64,000 bases of DNA from JAWLAT01 sp041395325 (lineage in GTDB: Bacteria; Pseudomonadota; Gammaproteobacteria; Xanthomonadales; SZUA-5), in NCBI GenBank assembly GCA_041395325.1, contig JAWLAT010000007.1, forward strand, positions 148,827-212,826. Reading direction: 5' to 3'. The notes beneath the pieces are model-generated. The model worked only from the letters and a program-made list of their open reading frames with translations, was not told where the DNA came from and ran no database searches. This document shows positions 37,951 to 45,822 of the stretch, one piece after another (position 1 is the first letter of the stretch; the number at the start of each line of letters is the position of its first letter). Made by a program: the position numbers and the translations under genes.

Positions 37951-39183
37951 GTGGAGGCCTTTCTGCTCGAGGCGGCGACCTTCCTGCTGCGCTGGCTGCA
38001 TGTGGTGGCGGCCATCGCCTGGATCGGCGAGTCCTTCTACTTCGTCGCGCTTGATCGCGGTCTGAAGCCGGGGCCGGGTGGGGTGTTTGGTCTGGCGGGC
38101 CAATCCTGGTCGGTCCACGGCGGTGGTTTCTACCTGAAGCAGAAGTATCTGCCAGCGCCTGCGGAACTGCCGAGCGAGTTGCACTGGTCGAAATGGAAGT
38201 CTTACACCACGTGGCTCAGTGGTTTCGCCTTGCTCTGTCTGAGTTATCTGTGGTCGCCCCGGCTGCAACTGGTTGATCCACGGGTGCTGCCGCTGGACGA
38301 CGCCAGCGCCGTTGGGCTGGTGCTGACGCTGCTGTTCGCCGGCTGGCTGATCTACGACCAGCTGTGTCGGCTGCTGGGTGCGCATGAGCGCTGGCTGGGG
38401 TTGCTGGTGGCCTTGCTGGTGGCCGGGTTGGCGGCGCTCAACTGCACGTTGTTCAGCGGTCGGGCAGCCTTCCTGCTGACCGGCGCGGTGATCGGCACCT
38501 GGATGAGCGCCAACGTGTTCTTCGTCATCATCCCGGGGCAGAAGCGGATGGTGGCGGCGCTGCAGCGCGGGGACTCACCAGACCCGCGAGACGGTCTGCG
38601 CGGCAAGCAGCGCTCGGTGCACAACACCTATCTGACCCTGCCGGTGGTGTTCGCGATGCTCAGCACGCACTACGCCCCGGCCTTCGCGCATCCGCACAAG
38701 CTCTGGATTCTGCTGCTGTTCCTGGCCGCCGCGGCGCTGATCCGCCAGTTCTTCGTGCTGTGGCATTCCGGCCAGCGAGCCTGGGGTCTATTGGCCGGCG
38801 GCGCGGTACTGTTGCTGCTGGCGCTGGGTTGGATGGCGCCGCGCGGTGCTGTGCCTGCCGCGGCGTCGATCAGCAGCGTCGTTGCGCCCACCTCCACGCC
38901 AACGGTCGACGTGGCAGTGACGGCATTGCCGCCGTCCACCACCGTCGGTGTCGCCCAGATCCTGCAGCAGCGCTGCGCGGCCTGCCACTCGGCCCAGCCG
39001 CAGCTGCTGGCGAGCGCACCGAAAGGCACCGTGTTTGATTCGGCCGACGACATCGAGCGCCAGGCCACCCTGATTCACCAGCAGAGCGTCGTGCTGCAGA
39101 TCATGCCGCCCGGCAATCTGACCCAGATGACTGAACCAGAGCGGGCGGTCATCGATCAGTGGTTCCGGCAACGGGCGCCGTGA
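37951..39183 (+). CDS. puuD: Membrane urate oxidase PuuD with C-terminal cytochrome c domain
   Basis: A 410-residue protein. The N-terminal PuuD domain has LLRWLHVVAAIAWIGESFYF, SVHGGGFYLKQKYLPAPAEL, LSGFALLCLSYLWSPRL and six or more further membrane helices. The C-terminal cytochrome c domain has ILQQRCAACHSAQPQLLASA (haem CxxCH) and a distal Met in LQIMPPGNLTQMTEPERAVI. Known PuuD proteins oxidise urate and pass electrons to the respiratory chain, replacing soluble uricase. GTG 37951 is the start. No OHCU decarboxylase or allantoinase is in the window. Confidence 0.95.
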   Translation: MEAFLLEAATFLLRWLHVVAAIAWIGESFYFVALDRGLKPGPGGVFGLAGQSWSVHGGGFYLKQKYLPAPAELPSELHWSKWKSYTTWLSGFALLCLSYLWSPRLQLVDPRVLPLDDASAVGLVLTLLFAGWLIYDQLCRLLGAHERWLGLLVALLVAGLAALNCTLFSGRAAFLLTGAVIGTWMSANVFFVIIPGQKRMVAALQRGDSPDPRDGLRGKQRSVHNTYLTLPVVFAMLSTHYAPAFAHPHKLWILLLFLAAAALIRQFFVLWHSGQRAWGLLAGGAVLLLLALGWMAPRGAVPAAASISSVVAPTSTPTVDVAVTALPPSTTVGVAQILQQRCAACHSAQPQLLASAPKGTVFDSADDIERQATLIHQQSVVLQIMPPGNLTQMTEPERAVIDQWFRQRAP

Positions 39184-39301
39184 GCCTGGCCGGAACCTCG
39201 CGGTACCAAAGATGGCCTGCGTTGCTGCTTGTCGCGCTGGCGGTGGGCATGATGGGCTAGTCTGCGGTGAACGCGGTGGTGCAGCGATTCAAGGGTTCGT
39301 C

Positions 39302-39892
39302 ATGAGTCATCCAGCTTCGGTCGATATCCCCGAAAATGAGGCGTCACTGCTGCGCCAGTTTGGCTACACGTCGCAGTGGCTGGCGCACGACTTTCTTACG
39401 ATGGCGGATCTGCGTGCTCAGATCGAAGAACTGGAACGATCTGGCGATACCCGTGGTGAACACTATCGCTACGGGAGCTTCATCCGCTGGCTCAATGGCC
39501 GCGGTTCGGCATCGAACGAAGAACTGAACCACTTTCTGGATCTGGCTTTGGGCGATCCGGATCGCCACATGGGGCATAGCGCAGCCATCGAATTGCTGCG
39601 ATGTTGCTGGCTCAGTGATGCGCAGTTCGGCGCCGTGTGCGAGCGCCTGCAACGCACGAGTTCCCATTTCGACACACACATTCGGCGCCATTCGCATTTG
39701 CGCGCGTTGGCCAATGATCCCGGCAACGCGGAGATTCAGCAGCGTAGTCTGGATTCAGGGGATGGCGTTGTTCAGGAGGCGCTGGCGGACCTTGACGAAG
39801 TTTCGCCTGAGATTCTGGCCGCTCTGGCCGAGAAGGGCGTCGTACGGCGTGTTCGGTCCATCGCCAAGCAGCGGCTCGGGCAGCGGCGCTGA
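39302..39892 (+). CDS. Hypothetical protein, 196 aa
   Basis: MSHPASVDIPENEASLLRQF begins a charged, helical cytoplasmic protein. Segments such as EELNHFLDLALGDPDRHMGH and SAAIELLRCCWLSDAQFGAV suggest a helical-repeat fold. GVVQEALADLDEVSPEILAA and VRRVRSIAKQRLGQRR form the end. I recognise no family and no catalytic motif. ATG 39302 is the first of two nearby starts with a plausible reading frame. It follows puuD by 118 bases and is convergent with the min cluster. Confidence 0.7.
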   Translation: MSHPASVDIPENEASLLRQFGYTSQWLAHDFLTMADLRAQIEELERSGDTRGEHYRYGSFIRWLNGRGSASNEELNHFLDLALGDPDRHMGHSAAIELLRCCWLSDAQFGAVCERLQRTSSHFDTHIRRHSHLRALANDPGNAEIQQRSLDSGDGVVQEALADLDEVSPEILAALAEKGVVRRVRSIAKQRLGQRR

Positions 39893-39915
39893 CCCTGATC
39901 GAGCTGTCATTGCCT

Positions 39916-40470
39916 TCAGTCGCGCACCCGCCAACGCACCAATGCGTTTGTATCGATCAAATCGTGTTCCACCAGCCAAGCCCGTGCATCCTCGGCATCG
40001 CGCTCAAACCAGGCTTGCGCCGAGCCTAGCCGAAAGCTGTAGCCCCAGGCGTCCATGTCGGCCAGCGCACAGGCTCGGCCGAAGCCGGGCAGGTGCTCGG
40101 CCAGCAGGATCTGCAGGTAACAGGTAGCGTCTTCCTCGGCCAGCGAATCGGAGGCATCGGTGTGCACAGTCGGACGCTTGGCCGGATCCATGACGATCCA
40201 GTGACAGGCCTCGTGCAGGATCGAGTGCAGCGGTGTGTCCAGGCGGGCGTAGAGTTGTTGACCAATCAGGCCGGCTTCGTCATCGCCCCAGTAGCTGCCG
40301 GGGATCCACTGACGGTCGGTCACCAGAGTCAGTGCCAGGCCGAAACGCGCCAGCAGCTGCCGCACGTGGTCCACAGACACCTCCGCCAATCGCATGACGG
40401 GCTGGTCTGGATGGGATTCCGGCAGGGTGGATGGGTCGGCGCTGGCCGCCACAGCGGCGGCCTCCGTCAC
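39916..40470 (-). CDS. Putative HExxH metalloprotease coupled to minE, 184 aa
   Basis: The candidate zinc motif is TPLHSILHEACHWIVMDPAK (HEACH), followed 30 residues later by an acidic LAEEDATCYLQILLAEHLPG segment that could give the third ligand. The rest (DMDAWGYSFRLGSAQAWFER, DAEDARAWLVEHDLID) is conserved in an uncharacterised gammaproteobacterial family as far as I recall. The GTG 40470 overlaps the minE stop (GTGA), so translation is coupled. A shorter form from ATG 40395 is possible. No signal peptide, so it is probably cytoplasmic. Protease activity is inferred only from the motif. Confidence 0.75.
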   Translation of the reverse strand: MTEAAAVAASADPSTLPESHPDQPVMRLAEVSVDHVRQLLARFGLALTLVTDRQWIPGSYWGDDEAGLIGQQLYARLDTPLHSILHEACHWIVMDPAKRPTVHTDASDSLAEEDATCYLQILLAEHLPGFGRACALADMDAWGYSFRLGSAQAWFERDAEDARAWLVEHDLIDTNALVRWRVRD

Positions 40471-40727
40471 GAGTCGGGCTGATCCGGCAGCACCACGGAC
40501 AGCTCGAGCATCTCCTGCTCGCCGTCCTTCTGCAGGTTCACCTGGACGGCGTCCGGATCGACGTTGACGTACTTGCGGATGACTTCCAGCAACTCGCTCT
40601 TCAGCAGCGGCAGATAGTCGGGCGTGCCGCGTTCGCCACGCTGCTGCGAGACGATGATCAGCAGCCGTTCCTTGGCCGTTTGCGCGCTGTTCTTGTGGCG
40701 CGCCCGGAACAGATCGAACAAACCCAT
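40467..40727 (-). CDS. minE: Cell division topological specificity factor MinE
   Basis: An 86-residue protein. MGLFDLFRARHKNSAQTAKE is the membrane/MinD-interaction N-terminus, RLLIIVSQQRGERGTPDYLP the contact helix region, and LKSELLEVIRKYVNVDPDAV the dimerisation domain. It stimulates MinD ATPase and drives the pole-to-pole oscillation that keeps MinC away from midcell. The ATG lies 2 bases after the minD stop. Its own stop is overlapped by the metalloprotease GTG. Confidence 0.97.
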   Translation of the reverse strand: MGLFDLFRARHKNSAQTAKERLLIIVSQQRGERGTPDYLPLLKSELLEVIRKYVNVDPDAVQVNLQKDGEQEMLELSVVLPDQPDS

Positions 40728-40729
40728 GG

Positions 40730-41539
40730 TCAGCCTCCGAAGAGCCGGCTGAGCAGCCCTTTCTTGCGTGCATCGACGAAGCGCAGCGCCCGTTCCTCAC
40801 CAGACAGGCGGGCCACGGCATCGTCGTAGGCCTGGCCGGCTTCGCTGTTCTCGTCCAGGATCACCGGCACACCGGCATTGGACGCCGCCAGTACCGCCGG
40901 TGATTCGGGAATGACGCCGATGACCTTGATGCCGAGAATCTCCTCGACATCGCCGACGCTCATCATGTCGCCATTGAGGACCCGCTCGGGTGAGTAGCGC
41001 GTCAGCAGCAGATGTTCGCTGACGTTGCCTTCGCCCTTCTCGGCGCGTTGGGTCTTGCTCGACAGCAGCCCCAGCACGCGGTCGGAATCGCGCACGCTGG
41101 AGACTTCCGGGTTGACCACCACCACGGCGCGATCGGCGTAGTACATCGCCAGATGGGCACCGCGTTCGATGCCGGCCGGGGAGTCACACAGGATGATGTC
41201 GAAGTCATCGCGCAACTCGCCCAGCACCCGCTCGACGCCATCCTGGGTCAGCGCATCCTTGTCACGGGTCTGCGAGGCCGCCAGCACCGACAGGTTGTCG
41301 AAGCGCTTGTCCTTGATCAGGGCCTGCTTCAACGTGCAGTCGCGATTGATCACGTTGACGAAGTCATAGACGACGCGGCGCTCGCAACCCATGATCAGGT
41401 CGAGGTTGCGCAGGCCAATGTCGAAATCGACCACGGCCACCTTCTTGCCGCGACGGGCAAAGCCGCAGGCGAGCGATGCACTTGACGTGGTCTTGCCCAC
41501 GCCGCCCTTGCCCGATGTGACGACGATCACCTCACTCAA
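40730..41539 (-). CDS. minD: Septum-site determining ATPase MinD
   Basis: A 269-residue ParA/MinD ATPase. The deviant Walker A is VVTSGKGGVGKTTSSASLAC, with AVVDFDIGLRNLDLIMGCER and FDIILCDSPAGIERGAHLAM (Walker B) after it. The C-terminal amphipathic membrane helix is KKGLLSRLFGG. The start is TTG 41539, with GAGGA 7 bases upstream; no ATG lies near enough. A TTG start may limit MinD level, which matters because Min proteins work at set ratios. It lies between minC and minE as in most bacteria. Confidence 0.96.
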   Translation of the reverse strand: MSEVIVVTSGKGGVGKTTSSASLACGFARRGKKVAVVDFDIGLRNLDLIMGCERRVVYDFVNVINRDCTLKQALIKDKRFDNLSVLAASQTRDKDALTQDGVERVLGELRDDFDIILCDSPAGIERGAHLAMYYADRAVVVVNPEVSSVRDSDRVLGLLSSKTQRAEKGEGNVSEHLLLTRYSPERVLNGDMMSVGDVEEILGIKVIGVIPESPAVLAASNAGVPVILDENSEAGQAYDDAVARLSGEERALRFVDARKKGLLSRLFGG

Positions 41540-41603
41540 TGTCGAATCCTCGTGCCTGTGTGGTTTGCCGTGGCCGCTGTCGGCCGCTGCCTTTGCCATT
41601 GAT

Positions 41604-42488
41604 TCATGCGCCGGCGCTCCGATTGAGCGGCCGGATGTCCAGTTTCTCGCCGTCCAGCACCACCTGCACCGCGCGGCCGCGCGAGCTTTCCGGTATCGAC
41701 TCGAGCAGCCGATAGTGACCGGCCACCGACACCAGTTCCGGTTGGAAGTCCAGGCAGTAGATGCGTGCCTGCTCGTCGCCACGGGCACCGGCCAGGGCCT
41801 TGCCCGCCAGCCGTCCGTAGACGTGAATGTTGCCGTCGGCAATCACCTCGGCGCCGGCACTGACCGCGGCGGTGACGATCAGGTCGCGGCCGCGGGCGTA
41901 CAACTGCTGGCCGGAGCGCACGGGCTGGGACACGATCATCGGGCCGGTGGTTTCGGTCGCCGGCGTGCTGCTGGTGGGTGTCGCCCTTGCAGTGCTCGTC
42001 GGCTCGACAGCGGCTGCCTCCGGTTCAGGCTCTGGCGCCGGAGCCACTTCCTTGCCGACGGCCGGCTCGCTCGGCGCGACGTGATCGTTGCTGTCCAACT
42101 CGGCCACGACCTCGACCCTGGCCTGGCGCCGCCGTCCCCGTTCACGCGGGACGCTCGGCAGTCCGAACAGGCGCGCCAGTTCGCGGGCTTGCTCTCCCGG
42201 GTCGGCTGCGATGGCCATCGGGCGCAGCCCGGCGGCGCGCAAGCGATCGAGCAAGTCGGCCGCTTCTTCCGGACTGGGTGGCTGGGTCAACGCATCGATG
42301 TCCAGCACGACCGCCGCTTCTTCCAGCAGGCCCGGCGCGCTGCCGACTCGGTCGGCCACATAACCCTGGATACCCCACCAATCCGCCTGCAGCAGTCGCA
42401 ACAGGAACAGGCCGAACTGGGCTTGCCGCAGTTCGCAAGGCTGGCCCTGATCGACCTCCGGCGACAGCGCCGGGCTGGACTCGCTCAT
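41604..42488 (-). CDS. minC: Septum-site determining protein MinC
   Basis: A 294-residue FtsZ inhibitor. The N-terminal domain (residues 1-110) has QFGLFLLRLLQADWWGIQGY and LEEAAVVLDIDALTQPPSPE. A long Ala/Pro/Glu/Thr-rich linker (residues 115-185) is followed by the C-terminal beta-helix with QPVRSGQQLYARGRDLIVTA, GAEVIADGNIHVYGRLAGKA and ARIYCLDFQPELVSVAG. MinC is recruited by MinD. The ATG overlaps the upstream acetyltransferase stop by 4 bases. Confidence 0.96.
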   Translation of the reverse strand: MSESSPALSPEVDQGQPCELRQAQFGLFLLRLLQADWWGIQGYVADRVGSAPGLLEEAAVVLDIDALTQPPSPEEAADLLDRLRAAGLRPMAIAADPGEQARELARLFGLPSVPRERGRRRQARVEVVAELDSNDHVAPSEPAVGKEVAPAPEPEPEAAAVEPTSTARATPTSSTPATETTGPMIVSQPVRSGQQLYARGRDLIVTAAVSAGAEVIADGNIHVYGRLAGKALAGARGDEQARIYCLDFQPELVSVAGHYRLLESIPESSRGRAVQVVLDGEKLDIRPLNRSAGA

Positions 42489-43099
42489 GCGCTCATCCGT
42501 GCGGCCCAGCGGGCCTCACGCCGGCTGATGCGATCTTCGCGGACATAGGCGGGCAACTGCGCGGCACTCTTGCCATCCAGATAACTCTGCTGGACGAATT
42601 CGAAGGGACGCAGTGGCTTGGTCATCAGGCTGACCTGGCGACCACCGGCCAGTTGCTGCTGACCGACTTCGGTGAAGTCATTGGTGCCGAAGAAGATCAG
42701 GGACACGTCGTCGCGGGGCTCGATGAAGACCTCGCAACAGAGTGTCGGGAAACGGACTTCGGCGAAGCTGAGCACGTCACAGTAGAGCACCCGGCCAATA
42801 CCGTGACGGCGAAAGCGGTCGTCAACCACGACGCGATCGATGTAGAGGAAGCCGCCATCGGCATAGCGTTCCTGAAACCACAGAAAATTGGGGCTGTCGT
42901 AGTCCGCATCCGGGGTCAGTCCAACGAGGAACCCGGCGATCTCGCCGTTGACCTCGGCCAGGCGGAAGTAGCGCGACACGCGTTCCAGCTGCTGCAAACG
43001 GCGCATGCTGATCGGCAGAATCGATACGCCAGCGGCATTGTTGAGGCCAAGGATGTTCTCCAGATCCTGTTCCTCGACATCACGCAGCGTGATCGACAT
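42485..43099 (-). CDS. GNAT family N-acetyltransferase
   Basis: A 204-residue protein beginning MSITLRDVEEQDLENILGLN. The core has YFRLAEVNGEIAGFLVGLTP, then FLYIDRVVVDDRFRRHGIGR (acetyl-CoA pyrophosphate loop, RxxGIG) and VSLIFFGTNDFTEVGQQQLA. The C-terminus (FVQQSYLDGKSAAQLPAYVR) is an extension beyond the GNAT fold. It overlaps minC by 4 bases and is the first gene of the cluster, so it shares transcription with minCDE. Substrate unknown; any role in division is inference. Confidence 0.88.
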   Translation of the reverse strand: MSITLRDVEEQDLENILGLNNAAGVSILPISMRRLQQLERVSRYFRLAEVNGEIAGFLVGLTPDADYDSPNFLWFQERYADGGFLYIDRVVVDDRFRRHGIGRVLYCDVLSFAEVRFPTLCCEVFIEPRDDVSLIFFGTNDFTEVGQQQLAGGRQVSLMTKPLRPFEFVQQSYLDGKSAAQLPAYVREDRISRREARWAARMSA

Positions 43100-43438
43100 C
43101 AGCGGGTTCCTCAGTGTGGTGTTGCACGCCAGCTAGGCGGTCAACCGGCGGGCGGCGCGCGTTGATCGCGCCGTTGCCGGCGGCGAGAGCAGCCATGACG
43201 GTGCGGCCGAGCCAGCGAAGTAAGGAGTATCGCATGTTGGGGCACTCCAAGGCAGCACGCCTTGCTGCTGGCTGTCTCGCGGGCGCCACTGGGCTACACC
43301 GTGACCATTGTCGCTGGCAAGCGGCTCTCCAAAGGTCTTAGGCTAGCTGGATGATGCGACCGCAGCCATTGAGATGACGGAAACCGGCCACGGTCGGGGA
43401 CGGCGCGCGGCTGCCGCCGGGCTTGCTGGAGTATCCCC
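43100..43438. other. 339-bp intergenic region between the min cluster and the histidine kinase gene
   Basis: No convincing long gene is seen. A 35-codon ORF on the plus strand from ATG 43234 has a strong AAGGAG box 7 bases upstream (MLGHSKAARLAAGCLAGATG...). It ends at 43341, but its composition is not clearly protein-like. The region should hold the divergent promoters for the GNAT-min cluster and the two-component system. Confidence 0.35.
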
Positions 43439-44593
43439 GTGAGCGCGCTGCAGCAAGGCCATCTGCGGCTGCTGCGCTACGCCGGTCTGTTCACCTGGAT
43501 GTGCGTCGGCGTGCCGCTGCTGTTGCGCAGCCGGCTGTTTGACAGCAACCCGCAGGGCCTGACCGTGCTGGGCTGGTGGACCGCCTGGCTGGCCTTCGGG
43601 GCGGCCTACTGGCTGGCCACCCGCGAACTGGCCGGCGAGGGTCGGCGCTGGGTCTTTCTGTTGCTGCTGCCGATCATGGCGGCGGCTGCAGTGGCGGTGA
43701 GCTATCTGACCCAGGGTGGCATCGGGGCGATCCTGCTGCTGGTGTCGGCCGGTGTGCTGCCGTGGGCGTTGACGCTGAACTGGGCGATCACCTGGCTGGT
43801 GCTGCAGAGCCTGGCGATGATCCCGGTCTTCGTCAGCCGCGCCGATTTCTCGTTGCTGGAGGCGCTGCTGCAGGCGGGTCTCTACCTGGGTTTTTCCAGT
43901 TTCGCCTTCATCACCTCGGTGGTGGCCCGACGGCAGGCCGAGGATCGCGAGGAGTTGTGGCGGGTCAATGCCGAGCTGCGTGCCACCCAGTTGATGCTGG
44001 CCGAGAGCGAGCGCACCAGCGAGCGGCTGCGGATCTCGCGCGAGTTGCACGATCTGGTGGGCCACCATCTGACCGCGTTGAGCCTGAATCTGGAAGTGGC
44101 CAGCCATCTGGTCGATGGCAAGGCGCTCGCGCATGTCGAACGTGCCCAGGCGCTGAGCAAGTTGCTGCTGGCCGATGTGCGGCAGGTGGTCAGCACGCTG
44201 CGAGAGGGTGACAAGGTCGACATCGGTCAGGCGCTGGAGCGACTGACCGAGGGGCTGCCGCGACCGGCCATTCACCTGCGTCTGCCCGAATCGGCGTTGC
44301 AGGTGGATCCGCGCCAGGCCCAGGTGGTGCTGCGGCTGGCGCAGGAGGCCATCACCAATGCGGTCAAGCACGCGCAGGCCAACAATCTGTGGATCGATCT
44401 GCGGCCCAGTGAAGAGGGTGTTGAAGTCGTCGCGCGTGACGATGGGCGTGGCACCACGCAACTGAAGGCCGGCAATGGCCTCAAGGGCATGCAGGAACGG
44501 GTGGCCCAGCTGGGCGGTCATCTGGATGTGGAAAGCAGTCCCGGCATGGGTTTCGTACTGATGGCATGGCTACCGATGGAGTCTCGAGCGTGA
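43439..44593 (+). CDS. Sensor histidine kinase (NarL-type, HisKA_3)
   Basis: A 384-residue membrane sensor. Five or six helices fill residues 12-165 (RYAGLFTWMCVGVPLLLRS to YLGFSSFAFITSVVARR) with little periplasmic sequence, so it probably senses within the membrane. The HisKA_3 phospho-acceptor is RISRELHDLVGHHLTALSLN. The ATPase end has LRLAQEAITNAVKHAQANNL, VVARDDGRGTTQLKAGNGLK and MQERVAQLGGHLDVESSPGM. The start GTG 43439 follows GGAG. Its TGA overlaps the regulator GTG. Signal unknown. Confidence 0.93.
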   Translation: MSALQQGHLRLLRYAGLFTWMCVGVPLLLRSRLFDSNPQGLTVLGWWTAWLAFGAAYWLATRELAGEGRRWVFLLLLPIMAAAAVAVSYLTQGGIGAILLLVSAGVLPWALTLNWAITWLVLQSLAMIPVFVSRADFSLLEALLQAGLYLGFSSFAFITSVVARRQAEDREELWRVNAELRATQLMLAESERTSERLRISRELHDLVGHHLTALSLNLEVASHLVDGKALAHVERAQALSKLLLADVRQVVSTLREGDKVDIGQALERLTEGLPRPAIHLRLPESALQVDPRQAQVVLRLAQEAITNAVKHAQANNLWIDLRPSEEGVEVVARDDGRGTTQLKAGNGLKGMQERVAQLGGHLDVESSPGMGFVLMAWLPMESRA

Positions 44594-45231
44594 TCAATGT
44601 GTTCCTGGTGGATGATCAGACCCTGGTGCGCCAGGGGATTCGCAGCCTGCTGGAGCTGGCCGAACAGATTCACATCATCGGCGAGGCCAGCGATGGCAAT
44701 GAAGCCATCGAGCAGATTCCGGCGGCCGGTCCCGATGTGGTGCTGCTGGACATCCGCATGCCGGGCAAGTCCGGCATCGACGTGCTGAAGGAGTTGGGCG
44801 CCGCTGGCAAGCTGCCACCGACCATCATCCTGACCACCTTTGACGACGATCAGCTGGTCCTGGAAGGCATGCGCGCCGGGGCCCGCGGTTTCCTGCTCAA
44901 GGACGTGTCTCTGCAGCAATTGGTCGGAGCTATCCAAACGGTGGCTGGCGGCGGCTCGCTGGTACAGCCGGCGGTCACCGAGCGGCTGCTCAAGGGCATC
45001 GAGAACCTGGACAACCGTTTCGCCAGTCTGGATCAGCCCGATCCGCTGACCGAGCGCGAAACAGAGATCCTGCGGCTGATGGCCGGCGGCTACAGCAACA
45101 AGGAAATCGCCCGTTCGCTGGACGTCGCTGAAGGCACCGTGAAGAACCACGTCTCCAACATTCTCTCCAAGATCGGCGTCCGCGATCGCACTCGGGCGGT
45201 GCTGAAGGCGTTGGAGCTGAAGCTGATCTGA
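44590..45231 (+). CDS. LuxR/NarL-type response regulator
   Basis: A 213-residue protein. The receiver domain has INVFLVDDQTLVRQGIRSLL, the phospho-acceptor Asp in PDVVLLDIRMPGKSGIDVLK, then TIILTTFDDDQLVLEGMRAG (Thr switch) and FLLKDVSLQQL (Lys). The C-terminal LuxR helix-turn-helix is DPLTERETEILRLMAGGYSN, KEIARSLDVAEGTVKNHVSN. The GTG start at 44590 overlaps the kinase stop (GTGA). It is the cognate partner of the upstream kinase. Target genes are not evident. Confidence 0.94.
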   Translation: MINVFLVDDQTLVRQGIRSLLELAEQIHIIGEASDGNEAIEQIPAAGPDVVLLDIRMPGKSGIDVLKELGAAGKLPPTIILTTFDDDQLVLEGMRAGARGFLLKDVSLQQLVGAIQTVAGGGSLVQPAVTERLLKGIENLDNRFASLDQPDPLTERETEILRLMAGGYSNKEIARSLDVAEGTVKNHVSNILSKIGVRDRTRAVLKALELKLI

Positions 45232-45251
45232 GTCGCCACCGTATCAAGTGC

Positions 45252-45273
45252 GGCGCACGGCGTGCCGTGCGCC
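45252..45273. terminator. Hairpin between convergent response-regulator and CPXCG genes
   Basis: A perfect 10-bp stem (GGCGCACGGC paired with GCCGTGCGCC, 2-base loop). It lies 20 bases after the regulator stop and 7 bases beyond the stop of the convergent cysteine-rich gene. It could serve both. No clear T-run. Confidence 0.55.
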
Positions 45274-45280
45274 AGGCGTT

Positions 45281-45598
45281 TCAGCTGGCCGACTCCACGC
45301 TCAGTTCCTGCCGGCCCAGTTCGTCTTGACGCAGGAACAGCTGAATCGGTCCGCAGCAGTGGGGGCAATCCTCGATGCGATCCTGTTCGGTGGCCATGGC
45401 CTCGAAAGCGGTGTCGAAGGCCTGCCAGCAGTGCGGGCAGCACACGCTGTGCACATGTGTCAGCGGCAACAACCGCCGATCGCGTCCCGGTTCGAAGACC
45501 GGTTCGAGGCCATACATCTGGTCGATTTCGGCGGCGCTGAGCAGGGCCCGTCTGGGCGGGCCGCCGTTGTCGGCTGCTGGTCTGGGCATGATCGCCAC
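45281..45598 (-). CDS. CPXCG-motif cysteine-rich protein, 105 aa
   Basis: The conserved part is HVHSVCCPHCWQAFDTAFEA and EQDRIEDCPHCCGPIQLFLR, two CPxC pairs forming a zinc site, as in the Cys_rich_CPXG family. The family is usually about 60 residues. This one has about 45 extra N-terminal residues (PRPAADNGGPPRRALLSAAE, IDQMYGLEPVFEPGRDRR). The start could be ATG 45589. Function unknown. It is isolated on the minus strand. Confidence 0.8.
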   Translation of the reverse strand: MAIMPRPAADNGGPPRRALLSAAEIDQMYGLEPVFEPGRDRRLLPLTHVHSVCCPHCWQAFDTAFEAMATEQDRIEDCPHCCGPIQLFLRQDELGRQELSVESAS

Positions 45599-45667
45599 CT
45601 CGCTGCCTGGGATGGGTCCAGACTGCGCCTGCCAGCGATCGGAATCAAGGTGCGGTGCGGCATTGAA

Positions 45668-45800
45668 GTCAGGGCCCAGGGCCTAGGGCCCAGGGCCCAG
45701 TAGAGCGCCGGCTAGGTCGGAACCGTCTCGACGCTTTCGGTGAGTCGCCAGGCCCTTGAGGGTCGATCTGGGCCCTGGGCCCTGAGCCCTGGGCCCTGCA
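45668..45800. repeat. Two heptamer arrays in inverted orientation (33-bp arms, 67-bp spacer)
   Basis: The left arm 45668-45700 reads GTCAGGG, CCCAGGG, CCTAGGG, CCCAGGG, CCCAG. The right arm 45768-45800 carries the complementary order. About 29 of 33 positions pair, so the pair could form a long hairpin between the cysteine-rich gene and the alpha/beta hydrolase gene. Confidence 0.9.
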
Positions 45801-45822
45801 GGCGGCGCAAGCCGCCTGCCCA

